Assembly: GCA_039978895.1 (NCBI GenBank)
Contig: JBDWAL010000017.1
Location: 198,876-262,875, forward strand
Reading direction: 5' to 3'
DNA: 64,000 nt
Origin: Aliishimia sp039978895
GTDB lineage: Bacteria; Pseudomonadota; Alphaproteobacteria; Rhodobacterales; Rhodobacteraceae
How positions within the stretch are numbered: the stretch's first letter is position 1; each line of letters begins with the position of its first letter. A program made the translations under genes and the position numbers. Below the pieces are notes generated by a model. The model had not been told where the DNA came from. It was given only the letters and a program-made list of their open reading frames with translations, and ran no database searches. Positions 51,394-60,561 of the stretch are shown here, piece after piece.

Positions 51394-52574
51394 TTTGCGT
51401 TTTCCTTTGATTGTGTTTTGGAGATTGCGCCTTGGACAATCAGATGTTGAATATCGTCTGCACTGAACCCAAGCTCTTCGAGCAGTGTTACAGTTTCAGC
51501 ACCGGGATCGGATGGAGGTTGCATCGGGCCGTTGCCTGCTAGGGCAAAACGTGGGGCCGGGCTTGGCTGTTCTGGACCTTGTGGATGAAAGGCATTACGC
51601 GCCGCCATATGGGGGTGCGTGCGGGCCTCATTTGGCCGCAACACGGGCGCGTAACAGGCATCCGTGCCGCTCAAAAGGTCGTTCCAATACGCCTGTGGGT
51701 GCGCCGCAAACGTCTGTTCCAATAGGGTGCGCGTCGCGGCGTGGGTACTGGGGTCATCTCGCCTGCCCACCTGATCGACAGGGATGTCGAGTATTTCAAG
51801 CAGCTTGGCCCAGAATTGGGGTTCTAGCGCGCCGATACTGATCCATTCACCGTCAGCACATTGATAAACATCGTACCACGGCACACCACCATCCAGCTTG
51901 TTGGCCTGACGGCGATCCTCCCAAAGGCCCATGGCGCGGCGTGAATGAATGAAGGTCATCAAACTGTTGGTGCCGTCACAAATCGCGGCATCAACGGTAT
52001 CGCCCTTACCAGTCGTCTGCGCATTCAGGATGCCCGCGACAATTCCAAAGGCCAAGTACATGCCGCCCCCGCCATAGTCCCCCAGCAGGTTCATGGAAAA
52101 CGTCGGTTTGCTGTCCGCTTCGCCCGTAGCCCATAAGGCGCCAGACAGGGCGATATAGTTCAAATCATGGCCCGCCGCCTGCGCCCATGGCCCGTCTTGA
52201 CCCCACCCGGTCATCCGCCCGTACACCAATTGAGGGTTACGCCGGTGGCACATTTCTGGCCCCAGGCCCAATCGCTCCATCACGCCGGGGCGGAACCCTT
52301 CGATCAACCCATCTGCGGACTCGACCAAAGACAATGCAATATCGATTGCCTGAGGATCTTTGAGGTTGAGCGCGAGCGAGCGCCGATTGCGCAGTGTAAA
52401 GTCATTGGGGTGTGCTGGCGCATCCGAAATGCGATCCACTCGGATCACCTCCGCGCCCATATCAGCCAACATCATTGCCGCAAATGGACCCGGTCCAATG
52501 CCTGCAAATTCGATGATGCGTAGGCCGCTTAAGGGCCCGTGTCTTTGGGGTGGTGCCTGAGTGTTCTGTGTCAA
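51390..52574 (-). CDS. Alpha-methylacyl-CoA racemase (CaiB/BaiF family)
   Basis: A 394-residue family III CoA-transferase-fold enzyme. The catalytic residues of the alpha-methylacyl-CoA racemase subgroup are all in place: His136 in 'GHDLNYIALSG', Asp166 in 'LLGDYGGGGMYL' and Glu251 in 'GALEPQFW'. These sit exactly ten positions after His126/Asp156/Glu241 of the Mycobacterium racemase MCR. This indicates 2-methyl-branched acyl-CoA epimerisation rather than CoA transfer. It is coupled to the NMO-like gene and precedes the TRAP genes. It should supply the (2S)-isomer to the acyl-CoA dehydrogenase. Confidence 0.88.
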   Translation of the reverse strand: MTQNTQAPPQRHGPLSGLRIIEFAGIGPGPFAAMMLADMGAEVIRVDRISDAPAHPNDFTLRNRRSLALNLKDPQAIDIALSLVESADGLIEGFRPGVMERLGLGPEMCHRRNPQLVYGRMTGWGQDGPWAQAAGHDLNYIALSGALWATGEADSKPTFSMNLLGDYGGGGMYLAFGIVAGILNAQTTGKGDTVDAAICDGTNSLMTFIHSRRAMGLWEDRRQANKLDGGVPWYDVYQCADGEWISIGALEPQFWAKLLEILDIPVDQVGRRDDPSTHAATRTLLEQTFAAHPQAYWNDLLSGTDACYAPVLRPNEARTHPHMAARNAFHPQGPEQPSPAPRFALAGNGPMQPPSDPGAETVTLLEELGFSADDIQHLIVQGAISKTQSKENAK

Positions 52575-52598
52575 AATTCCAACTGGAAACTGACGCGT

Positions 52599-53048
52599 CT
52601 AGCCTGATACGATCTGCTTTTTCAGATTATTCCGCATTTTCGCTAGTACTTTGAGCGTCGTTGCCAGATCCTCTTCTGTTACGCCTGTGTTCGCTATTTC
52701 ATCAACGTCCGCAATGATCCCGGTCATCACCTTAACAAGGTCACGGCCACGGCTGGTGGCAAAAACACAATTTGACCGTCGGTCTTCCGCATTGGTGCGT
52801 CGCTCTACGAAACCGCGCGCCTCCAATCTGTCGATCAACTTTGAAACCGTGACGGTCGCCACTTCCATACGGTTGGCCAGTTGCGATTGCGTCAGCCCGT
52901 CCTCGTACCAAAGATGCACAAGTATCCATCCTTGGCTCATGGTGACGTCATGCGGTTTCAGCAAAGCATCAAAGATGATGCCCCGAAAGCGTGCAATCTC
53001 TTGAAAGATTGGTTGCTGGATTTGTGCCAGTTTCGGATGCTTATTCAC
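52599..53048 (-). CDS. MarR-family regulator of the acyl-CoA cluster
   Basis: A 149-residue MarR regulator with winged helix 'GLTQSQLANRMEVATVTVSK', 'LIDRLEARGFVERRTNAEDR' and 'RSNCVFATSRGRDLV'. It lies on the minus strand between the racemase and SDR genes. It may respond to an acyl-CoA or acid of the pathway, as other MarR members do. The operator is not clear from the sequence. Confidence 0.9.
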   Translation of the reverse strand: MNKHPKLAQIQQPIFQEIARFRGIIFDALLKPHDVTMSQGWILVHLWYEDGLTQSQLANRMEVATVTVSKLIDRLEARGFVERRTNAEDRRSNCVFATSRGRDLVKVMTGIIADVDEIANTGVTEEDLATTLKVLAKMRNNLKKQIVSG

Positions 53049-53135
53049 AACAGACCCTTTCGCGTGTGGTCACAGGCGCGCCCCCAAAGGGGCACACCCG
53101 CTGACATAGCGGCTTGGGATATCGTTGGGAAAGGG

Positions 53136-54038
53136 TCAAATTGGATCCCAGGTGAAAACATCACCGGAACGGTCCAGATCGTAAAAGTCCGCCTTGAGTG
53201 CGGGAAGCGCGTGCTCCGTGACTGATTCAGGTGTCCAACCATCGTCCCGATGTACGGACCGGATCGGGCGCGGCTGGCTCATCAAAAAGATCTCATTCTT
53301 GCGGATGCAGAAGATTTGACCCGTGACATCGCAATCTGGTGCGGCCAGCGATACGCAAAGCGGCGCAATTTTTGCGGGGGTCATTGCTTTGATCCGCTCA
53401 ACACGCGCGGCCTCGGCTTCGGTGTTGGCCGGGATCGTTCCGATCAGGCGGGACCACGCAAAGGGCGCAATGCAATTGGACCGCACATTGAACCGCGACA
53501 TATCTAAGGCCAGGGATTTGGACAAACCAACAATCCCCATCTTCGCGGCAGAATAGTTGGCCTGCCCAAAATTGCCAATCAACCCGGATGTCGAGGTGAA
53601 ATTAACAAAACATCCTGACCCTTGCTCACGGAACTGGCCAGCGACAGCTTTGGCCATGTTAAAGCTACCGTTCAGATGCACATCCAAAACTGATTGCCAA
53701 GCATGATGGCTCATCTTGTGGAAAATCGTATCGCGCAGAATGCCCGCGTTGTTCACGACAACATCGACCGCACCAAAGCTGTCCATGGCTTGCGCATACA
53801 TCGCCTCGGCGTCTTGTGGTTTGGCCACATTACCAAAGTTTGCAACGGCTTCACCCCCGCCTGCGACAATCTCTGCCACCACGTCTTCTGCAGGCGCAGC
53901 ATCTGTGCCATCGCCATCCGCCGCCCCACCAAGGTCATTCACAACAACCCGACCGCCATAGGCCGCCATCATCAACGCAATGTCACGGCCAATACCCCGG
54001 CCCGCACCCGTCACGATTACAACTTTACCGTCCAACAT
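53136..54038 (-). CDS. SDR-family 3-hydroxyacyl-CoA dehydrogenase (MFE-2 type)
   Basis: A 300-residue short-chain dehydrogenase. It has the NAD-binding 'VTGAGRGIGRDIALMMAAYG' and 'VVVNDLGGAADGDGTD', 'NNAGILRD' and the catalytic Ser149, Tyr162 and Lys166 in 'FTSTSGLIGNFGQANYSAAK'. The pattern 'VNDLGG' with the long insert is the one seen in the (3R)-hydroxyacyl-CoA dehydrogenase domain of peroxisomal multifunctional enzyme type 2. It is divergent from the acyl-CoA dehydrogenase gene. It should oxidise the 3-hydroxy product of the MaoC hydratase. Confidence 0.87.
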   Translation of the reverse strand: MLDGKVVIVTGAGRGIGRDIALMMAAYGGRVVVNDLGGAADGDGTDAAPAEDVVAEIVAGGGEAVANFGNVAKPQDAEAMYAQAMDSFGAVDVVVNNAGILRDTIFHKMSHHAWQSVLDVHLNGSFNMAKAVAGQFREQGSGCFVNFTSTSGLIGNFGQANYSAAKMGIVGLSKSLALDMSRFNVRSNCIAPFAWSRLIGTIPANTEAEAARVERIKAMTPAKIAPLCVSLAAPDCDVTGQIFCIRKNEIFLMSQPRPIRSVHRDDGWTPESVTEHALPALKADFYDLDRSGDVFTWDPI

Positions 54039-54149
54039 GAGATTATCCTCTGAAATCTTTGCATTGACATTTAATTACCTTGATTATTATTTGCAAGCTA
54101 ATATTAATGCTAAAAGACAATCACGCGATATCAGCCCGGAGGACGACCC

Positions 54150-55304
54150 ATGTTTCAGCGTACGGTTTTCAACGAAGACCATGAAATGTTTCGCGATCAG
54201 GTGCGCCGGTTTGTTGCGGCTGAAATCGTACCCAACCACGCACAATGGGAAAAAGAAGGGCGCGTCAGCCGAGACGCTTGGCTGAAAGCGGGTGAAAGCG
54301 GTATTTTGTGCGCTGCGATGCCTGAAGAATATGGCGGTGCTGGAGCAGATTTCTTGTTCTCTATGGTGGTGATGGAGGAGTTGGCCCGCGTCGGCGCGAT
54401 GGGGCCGGGTTTCAGCCTGCATTCTGATATTGTGGCGCCTTATCTGCTGCACTATGGCTCTGAGGGTATTAAATCAGAATGGTTGCCTCGCATGGCGCGC
54501 GGTGAGGTGATCGGAGCCATTGCCATGACGGAACCCGGCGCAGGGTCTGATGTGCAAGGGATCAAAACCACCGCCGTGCGCGACGGTGATGATTTTGTGA
54601 TCAACGGGCAAAAGGTGTTCATCACCAATGGCGGCAACTGTGATCTACTGGTGCTTGCCTGCAAAACCGATCCGAGCCTTGGGGCCAAGGGCACCTCCTT
54701 GATTGTTGTGCCTGCCGACACACCCGGCTTTCGCAAAGGCAATCAGCTGCTCGAAAAGGTCGGCTGGAAAGCGCAAGACACCGCAGAGCTGTTTTTTGAT
54801 GACTGCCGTGTCCCCGCGGCGAACCTTCTGGGTGAAGAAGGTCGCGGATTTTATTATCTGATGGAGCAACTCCCCCAAGAACGGCTTTTGCAATGTGTAC
54901 GCTCCGTCGCCAATCTGGAAGGCGCGCTCGAATGGACGATTGAGCATGTCACAGGGCGCAAGGCCTTTGGCAAAACCATCGCAGATTTTCAAAACACTCG
55001 CTTCAAACTGGCTGAGATCAAAGCAGAAGCTACGATGCTGCGCGTCTTTGTCGATAAGTGCCTAGAAATGCACATAGCCGGGGATTTGGACGCGGTTGAT
55101 GCCGCGATGGGCAAAATGCTGACATCGGAAATGCTCTGCAATCGACTAGATGACCTTCTGCAACTTCATGGTGGCTATGGATATATGTGGGAATACGCGA
55201 TTGCGCGCGCATGGGCCGATGCACGTGTGGGACGCATTGCAGGGGGCACTGGTGAAATCATGCGTGAAATTATCGGACGTTCCGTATTAGGGGGACAAAA
55301 ATGA
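54150..55304 (+). CDS. Acyl-CoA dehydrogenase, LCAD-like
   Basis: A 384-residue FAD-dependent acyl-CoA dehydrogenase. It has 'AIAMTEPGAGSDVQGIKTTA', 'VFITNGGNCDLLVLACKTD' and the C-terminal 'LHGGYGYMWEYAIARAWADA' followed by 'RIAGGTGEIMREII'. The Glu that is catalytic in MCAD (YEGT) is Gly here (GGTGEI), as in long-chain dehydrogenases. The Glu in 'LPQERLL' is the likely base, as in LCAD, which accepts branched chains. ATG 54150 follows GGAGGACG. It heads the plus-strand operon and is coupled to the ligase by ATGA. Confidence 0.9.
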   Translation: MFQRTVFNEDHEMFRDQVRRFVAAEIVPNHAQWEKEGRVSRDAWLKAGESGILCAAMPEEYGGAGADFLFSMVVMEELARVGAMGPGFSLHSDIVAPYLLHYGSEGIKSEWLPRMARGEVIGAIAMTEPGAGSDVQGIKTTAVRDGDDFVINGQKVFITNGGNCDLLVLACKTDPSLGAKGTSLIVVPADTPGFRKGNQLLEKVGWKAQDTAELFFDDCRVPAANLLGEEGRGFYYLMEQLPQERLLQCVRSVANLEGALEWTIEHVTGRKAFGKTIADFQNTRFKLAEIKAEATMLRVFVDKCLEMHIAGDLDAVDAAMGKMLTSEMLCNRLDDLLQLHGGYGYMWEYAIARAWADARVGRIAGGTGEIMREIIGRSVLGGQK

Positions 55305-56881
55305 TCCGCTTACCTGATCTTGCACGCAAATATGCGTTCCAAACGCCAGAAAAAACAGCCACGTATTTTGAAACACGGGGCCACGATTGGCAGACCTATA
55401 CACAGCGTATGCATGGACTTGCCAAAGGCTTGAAAGATCTGGGTGTCAAACGGGGCGACCGAGTTGGATATCTCGGCATGAATTCCCATTGGATCGTCGA
55501 ATCTTACTTAGCGCCCAGCATGATCGGGGCGATTTGCGTGCCCCTGAACTACCGCCTGTCAGAGGACGAGCTTGTTGAAACAATTGAGGACTGCACACCG
55601 GAAATTCTGATTGTAGATCGGCATTTTCAAACGGTCGCTGCGGCCTTGATCGACCGATGTGCGTCGCTCAAAACACTGATCTTTGCGGACTGGGATAGCC
55701 CCAGTGCAGATATGCCAAACGATACATTGACTTACGAAGATCTAATCGCAAACGCAGGCACCGTCGCCTTTGATGCGTTCGATGACATCTCTTCTGCCTC
55801 TGATGATACCATGATCTTGTTCTACACGTCGGGAACGACGGGTGTTCCCAAGGGCGTCATGTTGAGTCACTCGAACATTTTGGCCAACACGATGGGCACA
55901 GGCCCGTTGTACAAATACGCAGCAGATGATGTGCTGTTGCTGTCAGGACCGATGTTCCATCTTGGTACTGGCAGCCGGGTGTTCACCTCAGTGGGCTATG
56001 GCACCACCAAAATCATCCAACCCAAATTTGATGTCGAAGATACGATGCGTCTGATCCAAGAACAGCGGGTCACCACGATGACGATGGTGCCAACCATGTT
56101 GCGGATGATTTTGGACCACCCTGATTTCAGCAAGTTTGACTTTTCATCCTTGCGTTGTCTCACCTATGGTGCGGCCCCCATGCCCATCGGTGTGATCCAG
56201 CAATGCCTTGAACAAATCCCCGGTGTCAGCTTTTGCCAAGGGTATGGCATGACGGAAGCGGCTCCCAACCTGTGTGTGCTGCGCCCCGAAGATCATGTGC
56301 CGATTGATGGCGTTATCCCCAAAATCGGGTCCGTTGGACGCCCCATTTCTACGTCGGATCTACGTGTCGTCGATGAAAACGGTGTGCCCGTCGCACAGGG
56401 CGAAACCGGCGAGGTGATCGTGCGCGGTCCGCAGATTATGAACGGCTATTGGAACAAACCAAAGGAAACCGCCGACGTCTTGCGCGGCGGGTTCTACCAC
56501 ACAGGCGATGCAGGATATGAAGACGCGGATGGGTTTCTTTACCTCGCGGGTCGCACGAAAGAAATGATCATCACAGGCGGTGAGAATGTCTATCCGATAG
56601 AGACAGAGAATTGCCTGTCCAAACACCCCGCGGTCGCGTCATCGGCGGTTTTGGGGATGCCCCATGAAAAATGGGGCGAAATGGTATTTGCTGCGGTTTC
56701 GCTCAAAGCGGGGGAAACAGTCTCAGAACAAGACTTGATCGATCACTGCCGCAGCAAAATCGCGGGATACAAAACTCCCAAAAAGATCACGATTTGGGAC
56801 GGCCCTTTGCCACTGAACCCTGCCAACAAGATCGACAAACGCGGGATCAAAGCAAAGATGCAGGAGAGCGATGATGAGTGA
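55301..56881 (+). CDS. Acyl-CoA synthetase (AMP-forming), first copy
   Basis: A 526-residue ANL-superfamily ligase that activates a carboxylic acid with ATP and CoA. Motifs are 'LFYTSGTTGVPKGVMLSHSN' (P-loop A3), 'FCQGYGMTEAAPNLCV' (A5), 'GGFYHTGDAGYEDADGFLYL' and 'AGRTKEMIITGGENVYPIET' (A7-A8), and the C-terminal Lys in 'LNPANKIDKR'. It overlaps the dehydrogenase by ATGA and the crotonase by 8-11 bp. The two ligases in this cluster may act at different steps, such as entry acid and a later product. Confidence 0.93.
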   Translation: MIRLPDLARKYAFQTPEKTATYFETRGHDWQTYTQRMHGLAKGLKDLGVKRGDRVGYLGMNSHWIVESYLAPSMIGAICVPLNYRLSEDELVETIEDCTPEILIVDRHFQTVAAALIDRCASLKTLIFADWDSPSADMPNDTLTYEDLIANAGTVAFDAFDDISSASDDTMILFYTSGTTGVPKGVMLSHSNILANTMGTGPLYKYAADDVLLLSGPMFHLGTGSRVFTSVGYGTTKIIQPKFDVEDTMRLIQEQRVTTMTMVPTMLRMILDHPDFSKFDFSSLRCLTYGAAPMPIGVIQQCLEQIPGVSFCQGYGMTEAAPNLCVLRPEDHVPIDGVIPKIGSVGRPISTSDLRVVDENGVPVAQGETGEVIVRGPQIMNGYWNKPKETADVLRGGFYHTGDAGYEDADGFLYLAGRTKEMIITGGENVYPIETENCLSKHPAVASSAVLGMPHEKWGEMVFAAVSLKAGETVSEQDLIDHCRSKIAGYKTPKKITIWDGPLPLNPANKIDKRGIKAKMQESDDE

Positions 56882-57671
56882 CGCTGTAAGAGTGACGCGC
56901 GACGGCGATGTAGCTTTGATCGAATTGAACGAACCGGCAAGCCGTAACGCATTTTCCCAAGACATACGCGATGGGCTACGCGACGCCGCCGCAGCGCTAA
57001 CAGGTGATGCAACCTTGCGCGCTGTTGTGCTGACCGGGACGGGCGGCGTGTTTAGTGCCGGAGGCGATCTAAAGGCCATGTTGCGCCGCCACAAATCAGG
57101 CGAAGACTATAGTCACGACACCGCCAAAGCGCGGATGGAAGCCCTGCACGACTGGTTCAAGCAGTTCTGCGCGCTGCCCGTTCCTGTGATCGCAGCGGTG
57201 GATGGTCCTGCTTATGGTGCTGGCTTTGGGCTGGCCGTGTGCGCAGATATTGTGATCGCCTCCGAGCGGGCCGAATTTGGAGCCTCCTTTGCCAAGGTGG
57301 GGGCTGTGCCAGATTGCAATCTGATGTGGTCCCTACCCCGTATCATCGGTCTGCAAAAAGCACGCGAGCTGTTTTATACTGCGCGCGTTGTCGGGGCCAC
57401 AGAAGCGCAAGCGCTTGGCATTTGTATGGAAGTGCTACCCCCAGAGGCCGTTTTACCGCGTGCGATGGAAGTCGCGGGCATGATGCAAGAAGCGTCTCCG
57501 CTGGCGTTTTCCCTGACAAAAGAGCTGACTGGGCGTGCCCTGCAATGCGACGCAGATACAATGCTGAAGCTGGAGGCCGAAGCACAGGCGCAATGCCTGA
57601 CCAGCGATTATCACATCAATGCCATTGGGCGTTTTGCAGAGAAAACGCCGCCCAAATTCAACTTTTCGTAG
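56871..57671 (+). CDS. Crotonase-family protein, PaaG/isomerase-like
   Basis: A 266-residue crotonase-fold protein. The oxyanion segment 'GGVFSAGGDLKAM' is normal. The two hydratase Glu residues (rat crotonase 144/164) are Gly120 and Phe140 here, in 'YGAGFGLAVCADI' and 'FGASFAKVGAVPD'. Asp148 in 'AVPD' matches the catalytic Asp of PaaG-type isomerases. It is therefore probably a double-bond isomerase rather than a hydratase, leaving hydration to the MaoC protein. Start is ATG 56871 or 56874, overlapping the ligase gene. Confidence 0.85.
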   Translation: MMSDAVRVTRDGDVALIELNEPASRNAFSQDIRDGLRDAAAALTGDATLRAVVLTGTGGVFSAGGDLKAMLRRHKSGEDYSHDTAKARMEALHDWFKQFCALPVPVIAAVDGPAYGAGFGLAVCADIVIASERAEFGASFAKVGAVPDCNLMWSLPRIIGLQKARELFYTARVVGATEAQALGICMEVLPPEAVLPRAMEVAGMMQEASPLAFSLTKELTGRALQCDADTMLKLEAEAQAQCLTSDYHINAIGRFAEKTPPKFNFS

Positions 57672-57678
57672 GGTCGTC

Positions 57679-59250
57679 ATGTCACAACAAATCATCTTCG
57701 ATAGCCCGCATCCGGCTTTGCCCATTCCGGATATGTCTGTCACTGAATGGGTATGCCAAGGCCTGCTCTTGAGCTACAACCGTCCGGTTTTTACCGAAGC
57801 ATTTTCCGGCATCACCATCACTGGCCAAGACGCGATCGAGCGCATTCAAGCTCTCGCCGGCGCGCTGGTCGCACAAGGGCTTCAAAAGGGTGATGTTGTG
57901 GCTGTGATGGCTCCAAACAGCATCCATTATTTTGTGTTGTTTCAGGCCACCGCCCTCGCGGGTGGCACATTGACCATGATCAACCCCCGTTACACAGCGG
58001 CAGAGCTTGATTTCCAACTGCGCGCAACAAACGCAGCCCTGTTGTTCTATGATCCGGATCTTTCGGAAATGGCGCAAAATGCCTTGTCCGACACTGATTT
58101 ACGCAGTGTCGTCGCGATGGGAACCGCAGCACTTGAGGCTTTCATACACGCCAGCGGCGCTGCGCCCCTCACCACGCAAATCCCAATTGATCCGCGCCAA
58201 GACATTGCCGTGATCCCCTATTCCTCGGGCACGACTGGTCTGCCCAAAGGGGTGATGCTGACGCATCGCAACATATTGGCCAATGCAATCCAATGGAAGG
58301 ATAACCGCAACATCGGGCCACACGACGTGGCCCCAGTTTTCCTGCCTTTTTTCCATATCTTCGGTTTGATGCTCTGTCAGATCGTGTTTCCCGGATCAGG
58401 CGGTCACTTGCACCTCATGCAGCGTTTCAATCTTGAGGAATATTTACAAATTGCCCAAGATACTGAGGCCAAGCGCCTGAATGTCGTCCCACCCATCGCC
58501 GTGATGCTGGCCAAAGACCCGCGCGTTGATCACTATGATCTGTCCGCTGTCACGGATGTCGGATCGGGTGCTGCACCTTTGTCGCCAGAAATCGGGCAAC
58601 GGATCAGCGAACGGTTGGGATGCCAATTTTACCAAGGCTACGGCATGACGGAATTGAGTGGTTCCAGTCATTCACACCCCGCCAACAGCACAAAATGGCA
58701 AACCCTTGGTGTAACCGTCGCAAACGGGCAAAGCCGTATTGTTGATCCTGACACAGGTATGGACTGCGATGTCGGTGTTTCGGGCGAACTTTGGGTCAAA
58801 GGGCCTTTTGTGATGAAAGGATACCTCAACAATCCCGACGCGACAGCAGAAGTGTTGACCCAAGACGGATGGATGCGCACCGGCGATATTTGCTCAATTG
58901 ACGCCGAAGGCCATCTGTCGATCCACGATCGTTTGAAAGAAATGATCAAAAGTAACGGTTTCCCTGTGGCTCCCGCTGAGGTCGAAGCCGCCTTAATCAC
59001 CCACAACGGGATCAAGGATGCCGCTGTCTTTGGTGCCCCAGACCCCGAAAAGGGCGAAATTCCGATGGCAGCACTGGTCTTTGAAGCGGGTCAAGCGCTG
59101 AGCTTGGAGGAGATTCAAACCTACCTCAGCACCAAATTAGCGACCTACAAAATCGTGCAACGGATCGAGGTGGTTCAAGACATTCCCAAAGCCCCCTCTG
59201 GCAAAATATTGCGCCGGGTGTTGCGGCAACAATTTCTGAACACAAACTGA
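57679..59250 (+). CDS. Acyl/aryl-CoA synthetase (4-coumarate:CoA ligase-like), second copy
   Basis: A 523-residue ANL ligase. It contains 'VIPYSSGTTGLPKGVMLTHR', 'PFFHIFGLML', 'YQGYGMTELSGSSH', 'GWMRTGDICSIDAEGHLSIH', 'DRLKEMIKSNGFPVAPAEVE' and the terminal 'PKAPSGKILRR' Lys. This is closer to the 4-coumarate/medium-chain ligase group than the first copy. ATG 57679 is chosen because earlier in-frame starts lie inside the crotonase gene. It forms one transcript with its neighbours. Confidence 0.92.
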   Translation: MSQQIIFDSPHPALPIPDMSVTEWVCQGLLLSYNRPVFTEAFSGITITGQDAIERIQALAGALVAQGLQKGDVVAVMAPNSIHYFVLFQATALAGGTLTMINPRYTAAELDFQLRATNAALLFYDPDLSEMAQNALSDTDLRSVVAMGTAALEAFIHASGAAPLTTQIPIDPRQDIAVIPYSSGTTGLPKGVMLTHRNILANAIQWKDNRNIGPHDVAPVFLPFFHIFGLMLCQIVFPGSGGHLHLMQRFNLEEYLQIAQDTEAKRLNVVPPIAVMLAKDPRVDHYDLSAVTDVGSGAAPLSPEIGQRISERLGCQFYQGYGMTELSGSSHSHPANSTKWQTLGVTVANGQSRIVDPDTGMDCDVGVSGELWVKGPFVMKGYLNNPDATAEVLTQDGWMRTGDICSIDAEGHLSIHDRLKEMIKSNGFPVAPAEVEAALITHNGIKDAAVFGAPDPEKGEIPMAALVFEAGQALSLEEIQTYLSTKLATYKIVQRIEVVQDIPKAPSGKILRRVLRQQFLNTN

Positions 59251-59265
59251 CACAAGGACACGCCA

Positions 59266-60126
59266 ATGATTGACAGAGCTTCTTTGCTGTCACGACCCTT
59301 TGATGTGGTCGAACATGCCTATACCGCCAAAGACTGTTGCTTGTTTGCCTTGGGTGTAGGGTTGGGAGCCGACCCATTGGCCAAGACTGATTTACAGGCG
59401 GTATTCGAAGGAGCCGACGGCTTTGCCCCTTTGCCCGCGCTGGTAAATGTACTGGCCTATCCCGGTTTTTGGGCGATGGAACCTGATACGGGTCTGACAT
59501 GGCAGAAAATCCTGCACGGCGAGCAATCGCTGACCATTCACAACCCGATCCCGCAAGAAGGGGTCATTCTGGGTGAAACCAAAATCGTCGATATCATTGA
59601 CAAAGGGGCAGACAAAGGCGCCCTGATCTATACAGATCGCAAACTCTCGGACAAAGTGACGGGTTTGCCGATTGCCACGGTCTCTTCGACCACTTTTGCG
59701 CGCGCAGATGGCGGGTTTGGGGGGCCGACGGGGCCTGTGAAACCCATTCATGCCCTACCTGACCGCGCGCCCGACACGCACCATGATTTCAAAACATCAC
59801 CGCGTAGCGCGTTAATCTATCGCTTAAGCGGCGATTTCAATCCACTGCACGCCGATCCCGCTGTCGCGCAAGCGGTCGGGTTTGAACGACCGATCTTGCA
59901 TGGTCTGTGCACAATGGCGGTGGCGTCGTGGTCCTTGCCAATTGCGCTCAGACAGGGTGATTTTTCAGCGCTGACGCATATGCAGCAACGCTTTTCCGCG
60001 CCAGTCTACCCCGGCGAAACCATTCGCACCGAAATTTGGGAAGATGGCGACACCGTCAGTTTCCGCGCCCGTGTGTTGGAGCGCGACACCGTCGTGTTGA
60101 ATAACGGCCTTGCCCATCTTTCCTAA
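59266..60126 (+). CDS. MaoC-family 2-enoyl-CoA hydratase 2
   Basis: A 286-residue double hot-dog protein with the hydratase-2 motif: 'IYRLSGDFNPLHADPAVA' containing Asp190, Asn192 and His195, followed by 'GFERPILHGLCTM'. This is the motif of the hydratase part of human/fungal MFE-2. It adds water to trans-2-enoyl-CoA to give the (3R)-hydroxy product. In the same cluster the SDR resembles the dehydrogenase part of MFE-2, so the two make a split MFE-2. ACAAGGACACGCC precedes the ATG. Confidence 0.92.
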   Translation: MIDRASLLSRPFDVVEHAYTAKDCCLFALGVGLGADPLAKTDLQAVFEGADGFAPLPALVNVLAYPGFWAMEPDTGLTWQKILHGEQSLTIHNPIPQEGVILGETKIVDIIDKGADKGALIYTDRKLSDKVTGLPIATVSSTTFARADGGFGGPTGPVKPIHALPDRAPDTHHDFKTSPRSALIYRLSGDFNPLHADPAVAQAVGFERPILHGLCTMAVASWSLPIALRQGDFSALTHMQQRFSAPVYPGETIRTEIWEDGDTVSFRARVLERDTVVLNNGLAHLS

Positions 60127-60153
60127 GTTTTCCCTTTCTCAAGGACATCTCCG

Positions 60154-60561
60154 ATGACTGAAAAACCACACCCCGAAATTTACCCCGAAACACAGTTTTA
60201 CTGGGATGGTGCCAAGGCAGGGCAGCTTTTGTTGAACCACTGCACATCTTGTGAGCAAAGTTATTTCCCGCCGCGCCCCTTTTGCCCAAGCTGCGGGAAC
60301 CGGGACGTCATTGTGCGCGAAGCATCGGGAAAAGGGCGGCTGTATTCCTATGTGATCAGCCACCTGCCCTCACCAGGGTACGAAACCCCGTATATCGTCG
60401 CAGTTGTCGAATTAGAGGAAGGTGCGCGTATGCTCACCAACCTTTTGGACTGTCCTGCTGACCCCAGCGCGATTGAAGTAGACATGCCTGTGGAGGTCGC
60501 TTTTGAGAATCGCGGTGAAATCACCGTTCCACAGTTTCGCCCCCAAGGAGGTGTCGCATGA
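60154..60561 (+). CDS. DUF35 Zn-ribbon/OB-fold protein, thiolase partner
   Basis: A 135-residue protein with the Zn-ribbon 'NHCTSCEQSYFPPRPFCPSC' and an OB-fold ('GRLYSYVISHLPSPGYETPY'). DUF35 proteins bind SCP2-type thiolases or lipid-transfer proteins and take part in thiolysis or aldol steps. The zinc cysteines are complete. It overlaps the thiolase gene by ATGA, supporting a physical complex. Confidence 0.92.
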   Translation: MTEKPHPEIYPETQFYWDGAKAGQLLLNHCTSCEQSYFPPRPFCPSCGNRDVIVREASGKGRLYSYVISHLPSPGYETPYIVAVVELEEGARMLTNLLDCPADPSAIEVDMPVEVAFENRGEITVPQFRPQGGVA

